Of a stretch of DNA of 40,507 nucleotides, positions 33,144 to 40,497 are shown one piece after another (positions within the stretch are counted from its first letter, which is position 1; the number at the start of each line of letters is the position of its first letter). A model generated the notes under the pieces. It was not told where the DNA came from. It saw only the letters and a program-made list of their open reading frames with translations, and searched no databases. The DNA comes from Verrucomicrobiota bacterium (GTDB lineage Bacteria; Verrucomicrobiota; Verrucomicrobiia; Limisphaerales; BJHT01), in assembly GCA_014193395.1 (NCBI GenBank), contig BJHT01000024.1:1-40507 (forward strand). The letters are read 5' to 3'. The position numbers were made by a program, and so were the translations under genes.

Positions 33144-34304
33144 TCAGCCGTTGATGGCGTGGGCGAGGATTTCTCCCAGTTCGGCGGGAGTGAGGGCGAT
33201 GGGGTTCGCTTTCATGCTGCTGGCTTGGGCGGCTTTTTCGACCACGGCGGGGATGTCGGTGGCGGTGAGGCCGTAGGCGTGGAGCGGGGGAATTTGGAGG
33301 TCGCGGCAGAGGGCCTGAATCCAAGGGATGCTGTCGGTGGCGGTGGCGGCGGGACTGTCGGTGAGGAGGCGCGCGATTTCGGTGAAGCGGTGGAGGGTTT
33401 CGGAGTTTGGGGAGCGCTGCTGGAGGGCGCGGAGGTTGACGGTCATGGCGTGCGGGAGAAGCGCGGCGCACACGGCACCGTGCGGCGCGGGGAACATGCC
33501 GCCAATGGGCGCGGCGAATCCGTGGACCGCGCCGAGGCCGGCGTTGGCGAGGGCGAGGCCGCCGCAGAGGCTCGCGAAGGCCATGTCGGTGCGGGCGGCG
33601 AGGTCGTCTCCGTGCGTGCAGGCGCGGCGCAGCGAGCGGGCGGCGCGGCGGAGGCCGGCGACGCAGAGGGCATCGACGAGCGGGTTGGCGCGAGCGCAGA
33701 GGAACGGCTCGATGAGCTGCGTAAGGGCGTCCATGCCGGTGCTGGCGGTGAGGGCGGGCGGGAGCGCGAGGGTGAGTTCGGGGTCCACGATGGCGACGCG
33801 CGGGAGCATCAGCGGGCTGCGGAGGCTGGCTTTGACGCGGTGTTCGGGCGAGGCGAGGACGGCGTTGCGTGTGACTTCGGCTCCGGTGCCGGCGGTGGTC
33901 GGGATGGCAACGATGGGCAGCGGGGGGTGGGTCAGAGGATGACCCAGCCCTATCACTTCGAGGTAATCGAGGAGATCGCCGGGGTTGGTGGCGAGGGCGG
34001 CGATGGCTTTGGCGGCGTCGATGGCGCTGCCGCCGCCGAGGGCGACGACGCAGTCGCATCCGGCGGCGCGGGCCTGGGCCGCGCCGGTGCGGACCTCGGT
34101 GGTGGTCGGCTCGCCGGCGATCGGGCAGAGGGTGAAACGAACGGCGGCGAGGTCGAGCTGACGGAGCAGCGGTTGCGCGCGGTGCAGCGAACTGCCGGTG
34201 ACGACGAGCGCGGAATGGCCGAGGGCGCTGATGATGCCGGGGGCCTCGCGTACGGTGCCGGGGCCGAAGACGATGCGGGTGGCGGTGGCAAATTCGAAGC
34301 GCAT
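33144..34304 (-). CDS. Iron-type (group III) alcohol dehydrogenase
   Basis: The product is 386 aa. The nucleotide-binding part carries GGGSAIDAAKAIA (90-102) and IPTTAGTGAEVTRNAVL. Metal-ligand positions are Asp192, Gln196 (TGMDALTQLIEPF), His261 (AVHGFAAPIGG) and His275 (APHGAVCAALLPH). The second ligand is His in FucO-type enzymes; Gln here marks a subfamily that I recall as frequent in bacteria, so activity is still likely. It would oxidise an alcohol or reduce an aldehyde with NAD(P); the substrate is unknown. The ATG at 34302-34304 begins MRFEFATATRIVFGPG, a normal start for the family. It stands alone between two convergent/divergent neighbours. Confidence 0.93.
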   Translation of the reverse strand: MRFEFATATRIVFGPGTVREAPGIISALGHSALVVTGSSLHRAQPLLRQLDLAAVRFTLCPIAGEPTTTEVRTGAAQARAAGCDCVVALGGGSAIDAAKAIAALATNPGDLLDYLEVIGLGHPLTHPPLPIVAIPTTAGTGAEVTRNAVLASPEHRVKASLRSPLMLPRVAIVDPELTLALPPALTASTGMDALTQLIEPFLCARANPLVDALCVAGLRRAARSLRRACTHGDDLAARTDMAFASLCGGLALANAGLGAVHGFAAPIGGMFPAPHGAVCAALLPHAMTVNLRALQQRSPNSETLHRFTEIARLLTDSPAATATDSIPWIQALCRDLQIPPLHAYGLTATDIPAVVEKAAQASSMKANPIALTPAELGEILAHAING

Positions 34305-34356
34305 GGGTGCGAGTGTTGGGTGCGCGGGGCGGGCAAGTCAAACGCCGGGGAGCGCT

Positions 34357-34757
34357 GGGGCGCGGCGTTTACGCCGCTTCAGCGTTCGAATGTCGCAGCG
34401 CGTGTGTACCTGCGCCGAGGCCCACCTCAAAGCGGCCTGAACAGATCGTATGAAAACTCCCATTGCCCGACATCCTTGAGCGCACGGGAATGGGGGCCCG
34501 ATTTGTGGGCAAAGGAATGGAGGCAAAGGAATGGGGACGGGAAATTTTTGTCTTCATTCCTTTGCCCCCATTCCGTTGCCAAGGCCGTTTCGGGGATTGG
34601 GGTTTGGATTCAGGTCGGCAAAGACGCGTTCGGCAGATTGGGGTAGCCGCCGACGTGGGGAAAATCCACTCGCCGAGAGATCGCTGCGTTCAAACGCCCC
34701 GCCGTCATCGCACCTGCGCCGACTTCCTACGTTGAAGCGGCGTGAACGTCGCGCCCC
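34357..34757. repeat. Composite repeat region bounded by a 29-bp inverted repeat
   Basis: Outer arms 34357-34385 and 34729-34757 (GGGGCGCGGCGTTTACGCCG type) match at 26 of 29 positions. Inside lie a family C hairpin (34508-34580) and a half-copy of the palindrome found in the caspase-like gene (GTAGCCGCCGACGTG near 34643-34657). The intergenic space 34305-34831 contains no gene I can support. Confidence 0.75.
34508..34580. repeat. Family C inverted repeat, copy 2
   Basis: Left arm 34508-34533 (GGCAAAGGAATGGA twice, less the last bases) and right arm 34555-34580 match at 24 of 26 positions with a 21-nt loop. Confidence 0.88.
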
Positions 34758-34777
34758 TCACGCATCACGCATCACGC
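34758..34777. repeat. Short direct repeat CACGCATCACGCATCACGC
   Basis: A 7-nt period repeat adjoining the outer arm of the composite region and about 55 nt upstream of eda. It is the complement of the motif at 1065-1099. Confidence 0.6.
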
Positions 34778-34831
34778 CCCCGCCACTATTGACAAACCCC
34801 CGCGCCTGTTGCGCCGTACCCGTACTGACAC

Positions 34832-35503
34832 ATGAGCCAATCTCTTTTCCCCGAACCTCTCTTCTCCCGTCTCCAGCGCACCGGCGTCGTGGCCGTGCTG
34901 GTCGTCGATGACCCCGCGCACGCCGCGCCGCTCGCGCGCGCGCTGCTGGCGGGGGGCGTCGATTGCATGGAACTCACCCTGCGCACGCCGGCCGCGATGG
35001 AAGCCTTGCGCCGCGTGCGCGCCGAGGTCCCCGAGATGCTCGCGGGCGTGGGCACGATCCTCACGCCGCAACAGGTAAACGACGTTGCGTCCGCTGGCGG
35101 TGCGTTCGGCGTCGCGCCTGGCACCAATCCCCGCGTGATCGCCGAAGCCGCGCGCCTCGGGCTGCCGTTCGCGCCCGGCGTCTGCACGCCGAGCGACATC
35201 GAACTTGCGCTCGAGGCCGGCTGTCGGCTGCTGAAATTTTTCCCCGCCGAACCCGCGGGCGGGCTGGCGTATCTGCGCAGCGCGGCCGCGCCGTATGCGC
35301 ATCTCGGCGTGCGTTTCGTGCCGCTGGGCGGCATCGATCTCAAGAATGCGGAGCGCTACCTCGCCGAACCCAGCGTCCACGCGCTCGGCGGCTCTTGGCT
35401 CGCGCCGCGCGAAGTGATCCAGCGCCAGGACTGGGCGACGATCACGGCGAACGCACGCCAGGCCGCCGATCTCGTGGCCCGCGTGCGGGGAGGCCGCGCG
35501 TGA
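34832..35503 (+). CDS. eda: 2-dehydro-3-deoxyphosphogluconate aldolase
   Basis: It splits KDPG into pyruvate and glyceraldehyde-3-phosphate, in the Entner-Doudoroff and uronate pathways. The product is 223 aa, a TIM barrel of normal length. Key residues: Glu47 (CMELTLRTP), the Schiff-base Lys135 (CRLLKFFPAE), the phosphate-binding GTNP and VPLGGIDLKN. The ATG at 34832 (MSQSLFPEPLF) has an upstream ACCCGTACTGACAC leader without a clear ribosome binding site. It overlaps the KDG kinase gene by 4 nt (GTGA), so the two enzymes act in series: kinase makes KDPG, the aldolase cleaves it. No edd gene is seen, which favours uronate or pectin/alginate-type KDG as the source. Confidence 0.95.
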   Translation: MSQSLFPEPLFSRLQRTGVVAVLVVDDPAHAAPLARALLAGGVDCMELTLRTPAAMEALRRVRAEVPEMLAGVGTILTPQQVNDVASAGGAFGVAPGTNPRVIAEAARLGLPFAPGVCTPSDIELALEAGCRLLKFFPAEPAGGLAYLRSAAAPYAHLGVRFVPLGGIDLKNAERYLAEPSVHALGGSWLAPREVIQRQDWATITANARQAADLVARVRGGRA

Positions 35504-36567
35504 GCCGCATCGTCACTTTCGGCGAAATCATGGGGCGGCTCGCCGCGCCCGGTTTCAAACGTTTTCAGCAAGCCATGCCGGGCACGCTCGACGTCACGTT
35601 CGCCGGGGCCGAGGCCTCGGTCGCCGCGTCGCTCGCGTATCTGGGCGCGGACGCGGCATTCGTCACCGCGCTGCCGACGCACGCCATCGCCGATGCGTGC
35701 GTGGCGAATCTCCGCTCCCTCGGCGTGGACACGCGCCACATCCTGCGCACGCCGCACGGCCGGCTCGGCCTCTACTTCCTCGAAACGGGGGCGAACCAGC
35801 GGCCGGGCAATGTCATCTACGACCGCGACGGCGCCGCCGTGGCGATCACGCCGCCCGAGGCGTACGACTGGTCGGCGATCTTCGCGGGCGCGTCGTGGTT
35901 TCTGATTTCCGGCATCACGCCGGCGCTCTCACGTAACGCGGCCGAGGTCACGCGCGTGGCGCTGCGCGAGGCCAACGCGCGCGGTGTGCGCATTGCGTGC
36001 GACCTGAATTTCCGGAGCAAACTCTGGAACTGGGAACCGGCGCTGGCGCCCCGCGAACTCGCCGCCCGCATTCTGCACGAACTGTTGCCGACCGTGTCCT
36101 TGTTCATCGGCGGCCGCGAAGATGCCGCGATGCTGGGCATTCACGCGCGGCCCGACAGCACCGAGCCGTGCCGCGACATCGCGCGGCAGCTCGTCGCGCA
36201 ATTTCCGAAACTGACGCACGTCGCGATGACCCTGCGCGAAGGCATTTCGGCCACGCACAACAACTGGGGCGGGATGTTTTACGAAGCCGCGACCGACGAG
36301 GCCTGCTACGCGCCGCTGAACGAAGGCCGCTACGAGCCGTATGCGATCACGGACATTGTGGACCGGCTCGGCGGCGGCGATGCCTTCACGGCGGGATTGC
36401 TCTTCGCGCTCACCACGCCCGAGCTGGCGGCACCGCAGCGCGCCGTGGCGTTCGCCGTGGCCGCGGGCTGCCTGGCGCATTCCATCGAGGGGGATTTCAA
36501 TTACAGCACGCGCGCGGAGATCGAGGCGCTGCTGGGCGGGGCCGTGTCGGGGCGCGTGAATCGATGA
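35500..36567 (+). CDS. kdgK: 2-keto-3-deoxygluconate kinase (PfkB family)
   Basis: It phosphorylates 2-keto-3-deoxygluconate with ATP to KDPG, the substrate of the neighbouring aldolase. The product is 355 aa, with a GTG start at 35500 in the overlap GTGA with eda; GGGGAGG lies 5 nt upstream of the overlap. Sugar-binding side: FGEIMGRLAAPGFKRFQQA and the AEASVAASLAYLG motif (family form GaeanvAvglarLG). The catalytic Asp294 lies in DRLGGGDAFTAGLLFAL. DLNFRSKLWNW (169-179) is typical of KDG kinases, which form DxNxRxxLW. The assignment to KDG kinase is supported by eda linkage. Confidence 0.94.
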   Translation: MSRIVTFGEIMGRLAAPGFKRFQQAMPGTLDVTFAGAEASVAASLAYLGADAAFVTALPTHAIADACVANLRSLGVDTRHILRTPHGRLGLYFLETGANQRPGNVIYDRDGAAVAITPPEAYDWSAIFAGASWFLISGITPALSRNAAEVTRVALREANARGVRIACDLNFRSKLWNWEPALAPRELAARILHELLPTVSLFIGGREDAAMLGIHARPDSTEPCRDIARQLVAQFPKLTHVAMTLREGISATHNNWGGMFYEAATDEACYAPLNEGRYEPYAITDIVDRLGGGDAFTAGLLFALTTPELAAPQRAVAFAVAAGCLAHSIEGDFNYSTRAEIEALLGGAVSGRVNR

Positions 36568-36604
36568 GCGCGAGTGGTGTTGGTGGAGGGCGGGGCAGGG
36601 GGCA

Positions 36605-36794
36605 AAGTTCCAAGTTCAAAGCTCAAAGCTCAAGGGAAGGAGCAAGAGTCCAAGCACCAAGCAGGGCTTTGCGAGGCTTGTGGTTGGATTGGCGGAAGGG
36701 CGGCGGTCGTGGCCGGGTTCGGCATTGTTGTGCGGACGTTTGGCCCTTGGTGCTTGGAGTTTCCCTTGAGCTTTGAGCTTTGAACTTGGAGCTT
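36605..36794. repeat. Long inverted repeat, family B, copy 4 (best preserved)
   Basis: Arms of 33 bp at 36605-36637 and 36762-36794 match at 32 positions. Inside, CCAAGCACCAAG (near 36650) pairs with CTTGGTGCTTGG (near 36746-36757), so the structure is nested. The element ends 29 nt before the nagA start codon and would form most of its leader. Confidence 0.9.
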
Positions 36795-36823
36795 CGCCTC
36801 CGTTTTTCATCCACCTGTTTCTC

Positions 36824-38023
36824 ATGAACTCACCGCTCACGGTCATTCGCAACGCAACCGTTATTTTACCGGACAGGCTGCTGCCGGCGGCGGGCCTGGT
36901 GATGCGTGACGGACGCATCCTCGAGATTGGCAAAGACCGCACGCGGGTGCCGCGCGGCGCAGTGGTCGTGGAGGCGCGGGGCGGGTATCTCGCGCCCGGA
37001 TTTGTTGATCTCCATGTGCATGGCGGCGGCGGCGCGGACTTCATGGATGGTACGGTCGGGGCCGTGCGCACGGCCTGCCGAGCGCACGCGCGTCACGGCA
37101 CGACCACGATTTTTCCGACCACCACCACCGGATCGCCGGCTGAGATTCACGCGATGATCGAGGCGTGTCGCACGGTGCGTGACGAGGCGGATCCCGCGAA
37201 TGGCGCGCGCATCGGCGGGGTGCATCTTTATGGGCCGTTCTTCGCCGCGGACAAGGTGGGCTGTCATGCGGTCGCCGGGCGGCGCGATCCGACGGCGGCG
37301 GAGTTTGGGAAATATTTTGCCACGGGCCTGGTGCGCATTGCGACATGCGCGGCCGAGCTGCCGGGCGCGGCGGCGTTTTATCGGGCGGCGCAGCGGCGCG
37401 GATGCTTCATCACCTGCGGGCATTCCAATGCGTCGTGGACCGAGATGGAGCGGGCGTTTCGCGCCGGGATGCGGCATGTGGATCATTTCTGGTGCGCGAT
37501 GAGCAGCGTGGCTTCGGTGCGCGCGCGGCTGGGGACGCCGATGCAGGGCAGCATGGAGCAGTTTGTCCTGGCGAATCGCGCAATGAGCACCGAGGTGATC
37601 GCCGACGGCGAGCACCTTGCGCCGGAGTTGCTGGAGTTTGCCTGGCGCATGATCGGTCCGGAGCGGCTGCTCTTGGTCACCGATTCGAGCCGTGCGCTCG
37701 ACCTCCCGCCGGGCCGGTACAAATTCGGGCATCACACGACGGGCACGGATTTCGAGCACGATGGCAAGGTCGGCCGCGTCCCTGGTGGCGCGCTCGCCAG
37801 TTCGGCGATGGGGCTGGATCACATGGTGCGGATGATGAAGTCGCGCACCAGCGCGCCTCTGTGCGAGGTCATCCGCATGGCCAGCCTCACGCCGGCCGAG
37901 CGCACTGGAATCGCGAAGGACGTGGGCAGCCTCGCGCCCGGCAAACGCGCGGATGTTTTGTTGCTCAGCTCCGCGCTGCGGGTGAAACAGGTGTGGCTGG
38001 ATGGCGTGGTGGTGCGTCCGTGA
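36824..38023 (+). CDS. nagA: N-acetylglucosamine-6-phosphate deacetylase-like protein with altered metal site
   Basis: The product is 399 aa. It belongs to the amidohydrolase family and resembles NagA, which deacetylates GlcNAc-6-P. HxH lies at His64/His66 (DLHVHGGGGADFMDG), His200 (CGHSNAS), His221 (RHVDHFWCAMS) and catalytic Asp287 (LLLVTDSSR). The usual metal-ligand Glu in GxHLEGPF is Tyr136 (GVHLYGPFFAADKVGCHAV); I checked the TAT codon. The position also has KVGCH, near the usual substrate-contact KGxH. The C-terminus has AKDVGSLAPGKRADVLLL, typical of NagA. It may use one metal or a different substrate. The ATG at 36824 begins MNSPLTVIRNATVILPD. Confidence 0.87.
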   Translation: MNSPLTVIRNATVILPDRLLPAAGLVMRDGRILEIGKDRTRVPRGAVVVEARGGYLAPGFVDLHVHGGGGADFMDGTVGAVRTACRAHARHGTTTIFPTTTTGSPAEIHAMIEACRTVRDEADPANGARIGGVHLYGPFFAADKVGCHAVAGRRDPTAAEFGKYFATGLVRIATCAAELPGAAAFYRAAQRRGCFITCGHSNASWTEMERAFRAGMRHVDHFWCAMSSVASVRARLGTPMQGSMEQFVLANRAMSTEVIADGEHLAPELLEFAWRMIGPERLLLVTDSSRALDLPPGRYKFGHHTTGTDFEHDGKVGRVPGGALASSAMGLDHMVRMMKSRTSAPLCEVIRMASLTPAERTGIAKDVGSLAPGKRADVLLLSSALRVKQVWLDGVVVRP

Positions 38024-38058
38024 ACGCGGCGATAGTGTCGGCGCGAGCCGTTTCGCGA

Positions 38059-38106
38059 GGGGACAATTTGTCCCCACCGAGTTGGTGGCGGCGGGCCGTC
38101 GCCACC
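38059..38106. terminator. Two hairpins downstream of nagA
   Basis: GGGGACAA-T-TTGTCCCC (38059-38075) and GGTGGCG...CGCCACC (38084-38106) lie 36-83 nt after the nagA stop. Neither is followed by a T-run. They may be repeats: the second resembles 16545-16565. The space 38024-38154 has no gene. Confidence 0.5.
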
Positions 38107-38154
38107 CGTAGCGGTGCTGGACGGGCCGCCCGTTGTCGATTAACAACTCGCACC

Positions 38155-38577
38155 ATGATCATCATCCGCTCGCTCCCCTGGGTTTTTCTCACGCTGGCCT
38201 TGCTCCTCCGCGGCACCGCAACATCGGCGTCGGCCGCGGACAAACCGGTCGCGGCCACCATCCAGCATGTGGATGCCGCGGGCGGTGAAAAGCTCCTCGG
38301 CGAGAAAAAGGACGTGGTGGTGCTCGACATCCGGACGGCCAAGGAATTTGCCGCCGGACATATCGCCGCCGCGCGAAACCTCGATTTCTACGCCGCTGAT
38401 TTTGAGAAGCGGCTCGGTGAACTGGACCGCACCAAAACGTATCTGGTGCATTGTGCATCGGGCGGGCGGAGCGGGCGGTCGCTGGAGGCGTTCAAGAAGC
38501 TCAGGTTCGAATCGGTGTATCACCTCGATGGCGGTTTCAATGCGTGGCAGCGCGCGGGCAAGCCGGTCCAGAAATGA
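38155..38577 (+). CDS. Secreted single-domain rhodanese
   Basis: The product is 140 aa with a signal peptide (IIIRSLPWVFLTLALLLRG, mature from about ADKP). The rhodanese domain shows VVVLDIRTAKEFAAGHI (55-70) and the active-site loop VHCASGGRSGRS with Cys100. It could transfer sulfane sulfur in the periplasm, from donors not visible in the sequence. The loop CASGGRS has the common length of thiosulfate/other sulfurtransferases. The ATG at 38155 fits the signal peptide. It stands alone between nagA and a repeat, so no pathway is suggested by context. Confidence 0.92.
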   Translation: MIIIRSLPWVFLTLALLLRGTATSASAADKPVAATIQHVDAAGGEKLLGEKKDVVVLDIRTAKEFAAGHIAAARNLDFYAADFEKRLGELDRTKTYLVHCASGGRSGRSLEAFKKLRFESVYHLDGGFNAWQRAGKPVQK

Positions 38578-38597
38578 GTGTTGGCGGGCGAAGCGGG

Positions 38598-38727
38598 GAC
38601 AGGGAAAATATTGGCAGCGGAATTTTGGGGCAGGGTGATGGGAAGCGGGGATTCGTTTTTCAGCGCCGACTGGTTTCCCTCCCCCTTTTCCTCGGCCCAA
38701 ATTCCCCTGCCAAAAATTTCCCTGCCC
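38598..38727. repeat. Family C variant inverted repeat (GGCAGGGGAATTT type), copy 3
   Basis: Left arm 38598-38629 and right arm 38696-38727 pair in an imperfect manner (for example GACAGGGAAAATATTGGCAG against CTGCCAAAAATTTCCCTGCC). Further half-units such as CTTCAAATTCCGCTGTCC (38755-38772) extend into the 3' end of the BrkB gene, whose last codons are read from them. Confidence 0.75.
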
Positions 38728-38742
38728 GACAGTCCTGCTGCC

Positions 38743-40209
38743 TCAAGTCCCCTGCTTCAAATTCCGCTGTCCGTCAGCGGCGCGGCGCACCAAGGCGTCG
38801 AGCGTGGTGGCGAGGGCCGCCTGTTTCTCCGCTAGTTGGATGCGCTCGAATTCTTCCGCGACCACCGCGCGCAGCGGGCCGTCGGCGGTGCCCGGGAGTT
38901 GGCTGCCGCCGGTGCGCAGGGCCTGGAGGATTTCGTGGCAGGTGATGGCCACGAGGGGCCGGGCCGGCACGTAGGCTTTTTCCACGCCCGCCACTTCGCA
39001 CAGCAACTGCCCCTGCATCAGGGCGCCGATGATCTTGCTCGTGAGCTGCGAGGGGACCGCGAGGGCCAGGGCAATCTCCGAACTGGTGGGCGCTTTTTGT
39101 CCCTGCTGGAACCGCAGCGCCACCATGACCATCAGGCGCAGCGCGATGAATTCGCGGCCCGTTTCGGTGACGTTGGCGACCTCGCGTTCCTGCAGATACG
39201 CGTGGCGGTTTTGGAACACATACGCCACCTGCGCGCCGAACAGCAGGATGATCCAGGAGAGATACAGCCCGACCATCACGACCGGCACCATGCCGAGGCT
39301 GCCGTAGATTTTCTCCTGCGTGACCACGCGCGATACGTAGAAGACGCTCAGGAGATTGTTGATCTGCCACAGCGTTCCACCCACAGCCCCGCCGACGAGC
39401 GCCGCCCGCCAGTCCACCCGCGTGTTGGGCATCAACTGATAGAACACCATGAACGCCGCGCCCATGATGAGAAACGGAAGGAACTTGAAGGCGAACATCA
39501 GCGCCCCGCCGGCACCCCACGGCAACTCGGCGATCGTTTCCTTGGTGGCCGTGAAAAACGGGCTGCTCGTCAAGGCCAGCGCGGCCATCAGCAACAGCGG
39601 CCCGAGCGTGAGTGCCGCCCAGTATTGCACCACGCGCGCAAACCAGCCCCGCCCGCGCGTCACGCCCCAGATGTCGTTAAACGTGTCCTCGATGCGCGCC
39701 AGCATGGTGATGGCCATGAACAGCAGCGCCACCATGCCCGTGGCGCCGAGCGCGCCGCTGCGCACCTTGGTCACATACTCGTTGATGCGCTCGACCACTT
39801 CGCGGCGCGTTGCGCGCGTCCGTTCTTCCTCGGCGGAGACGGGGGCCGTGGCGGGCTTGACGGGACCGACGGTGACGAACGATGTCTGCGCGGTGAGGCT
39901 GCTGACCAGCGTTTCGATCAGTTGTTTGCTGCGCTCCTCGCCCTCGTTTTTCAACAGGCTCACCGCCACGCTCGCGATCACCGCCAGCATCGGCACCAGC
40001 GCCAGCAGGCTCGCGTAGGCCAGCGCGGACGCGCGCACCGGACAGCGGTTGCGCGCGAAACCCACGCCGACGGTCACCCAGAAATGGAGAAACTTCTGGC
40101 CCTTCGTCAGCGGCGTGCCGCGATCCGCGAAGGCGAACAACTGGTCGGTGCGCGACACTGCCCCCTCGGGATCGGCCGGCGCGGCGTTGGGGATCGTCTC
40201 AGTGGGCAT
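38743..40209 (-). CDS. YihY/BrkB-family membrane protein
   Basis: The product is 488 aa with about six membrane segments between residues 55 and 340. Family motifs: ALAYASLLALVPMLAVIASV, FNDIWGVTRGRGWFARVVQYW, FYQLMPNTRVDWRAALVGGAVGGTLWQ, YGSLGMVPVVMVGLYLSWIILLFGAQVAY. The C-terminal ~150 residues form a winged-helix-like cytosolic domain (APTSSEIALALAVPSQLTSKIIGALMQ) frequent in the longer members. The old name ribonuclease BN is not supported by current knowledge; the function is unknown, possibly transport. The last ten residues (DGQRNLKQGT) are encoded by family C repeat sequence. The ATG at 40207-40209 begins MPTETIPNAAP. Confidence 0.92.
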   Translation of the reverse strand: MPTETIPNAAPADPEGAVSRTDQLFAFADRGTPLTKGQKFLHFWVTVGVGFARNRCPVRASALAYASLLALVPMLAVIASVAVSLLKNEGEERSKQLIETLVSSLTAQTSFVTVGPVKPATAPVSAEEERTRATRREVVERINEYVTKVRSGALGATGMVALLFMAITMLARIEDTFNDIWGVTRGRGWFARVVQYWAALTLGPLLLMAALALTSSPFFTATKETIAELPWGAGGALMFAFKFLPFLIMGAAFMVFYQLMPNTRVDWRAALVGGAVGGTLWQINNLLSVFYVSRVVTQEKIYGSLGMVPVVMVGLYLSWIILLFGAQVAYVFQNRHAYLQEREVANVTETGREFIALRLMVMVALRFQQGQKAPTSSEIALALAVPSQLTSKIIGALMQGQLLCEVAGVEKAYVPARPLVAITCHEILQALRTGGSQLPGTADGPLRAVVAEEFERIQLAEKQAALATTLDALVRRAADGQRNLKQGT

Positions 40210-40380
40210 AAGCGCGGGCGCAGGCTAAACAGAGCGCCCGCGAGCGTCAACGACGCGCCCCCGGAGCGCGGCTGTGTTCGCCGAGGACCAGCCGCAGCGG
40301 CCCGTCCAGCGGGGCGGGGGACGTTGGCAGCGAGCGACGCGCGGCGGATGGGTGCCCGGGTGTGTGGCAGCGGAATTTGG

Positions 40381-40497
40381 GGCAAAGGAATGAAAGCAAA
40401 GGAATGAAAGCAAAGGAATGGAGGCAAAGGAATGGAGGCAAAGGAATGGGGACGCGAAGGCTTTTTGTTTTCATTCCTTTGCCTCCATTCCCTTGCC
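40381..40497. repeat. Family C array: five 14-nt tandem units plus inverted right arm, copy 4
   Basis: Five units of RGCAAAGGAATGRA cover 40381-40450 in direct repeat; the right arm 40472-40497 (CATTCCTTTGCCTCCATTCC type) is the inverted complement of two units. The preceding GGCAGCGGAATTTGG (40367-40381) links it to the variant at 38598-38727. No gene was seen from 40210 to 40507. Confidence 0.88.
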
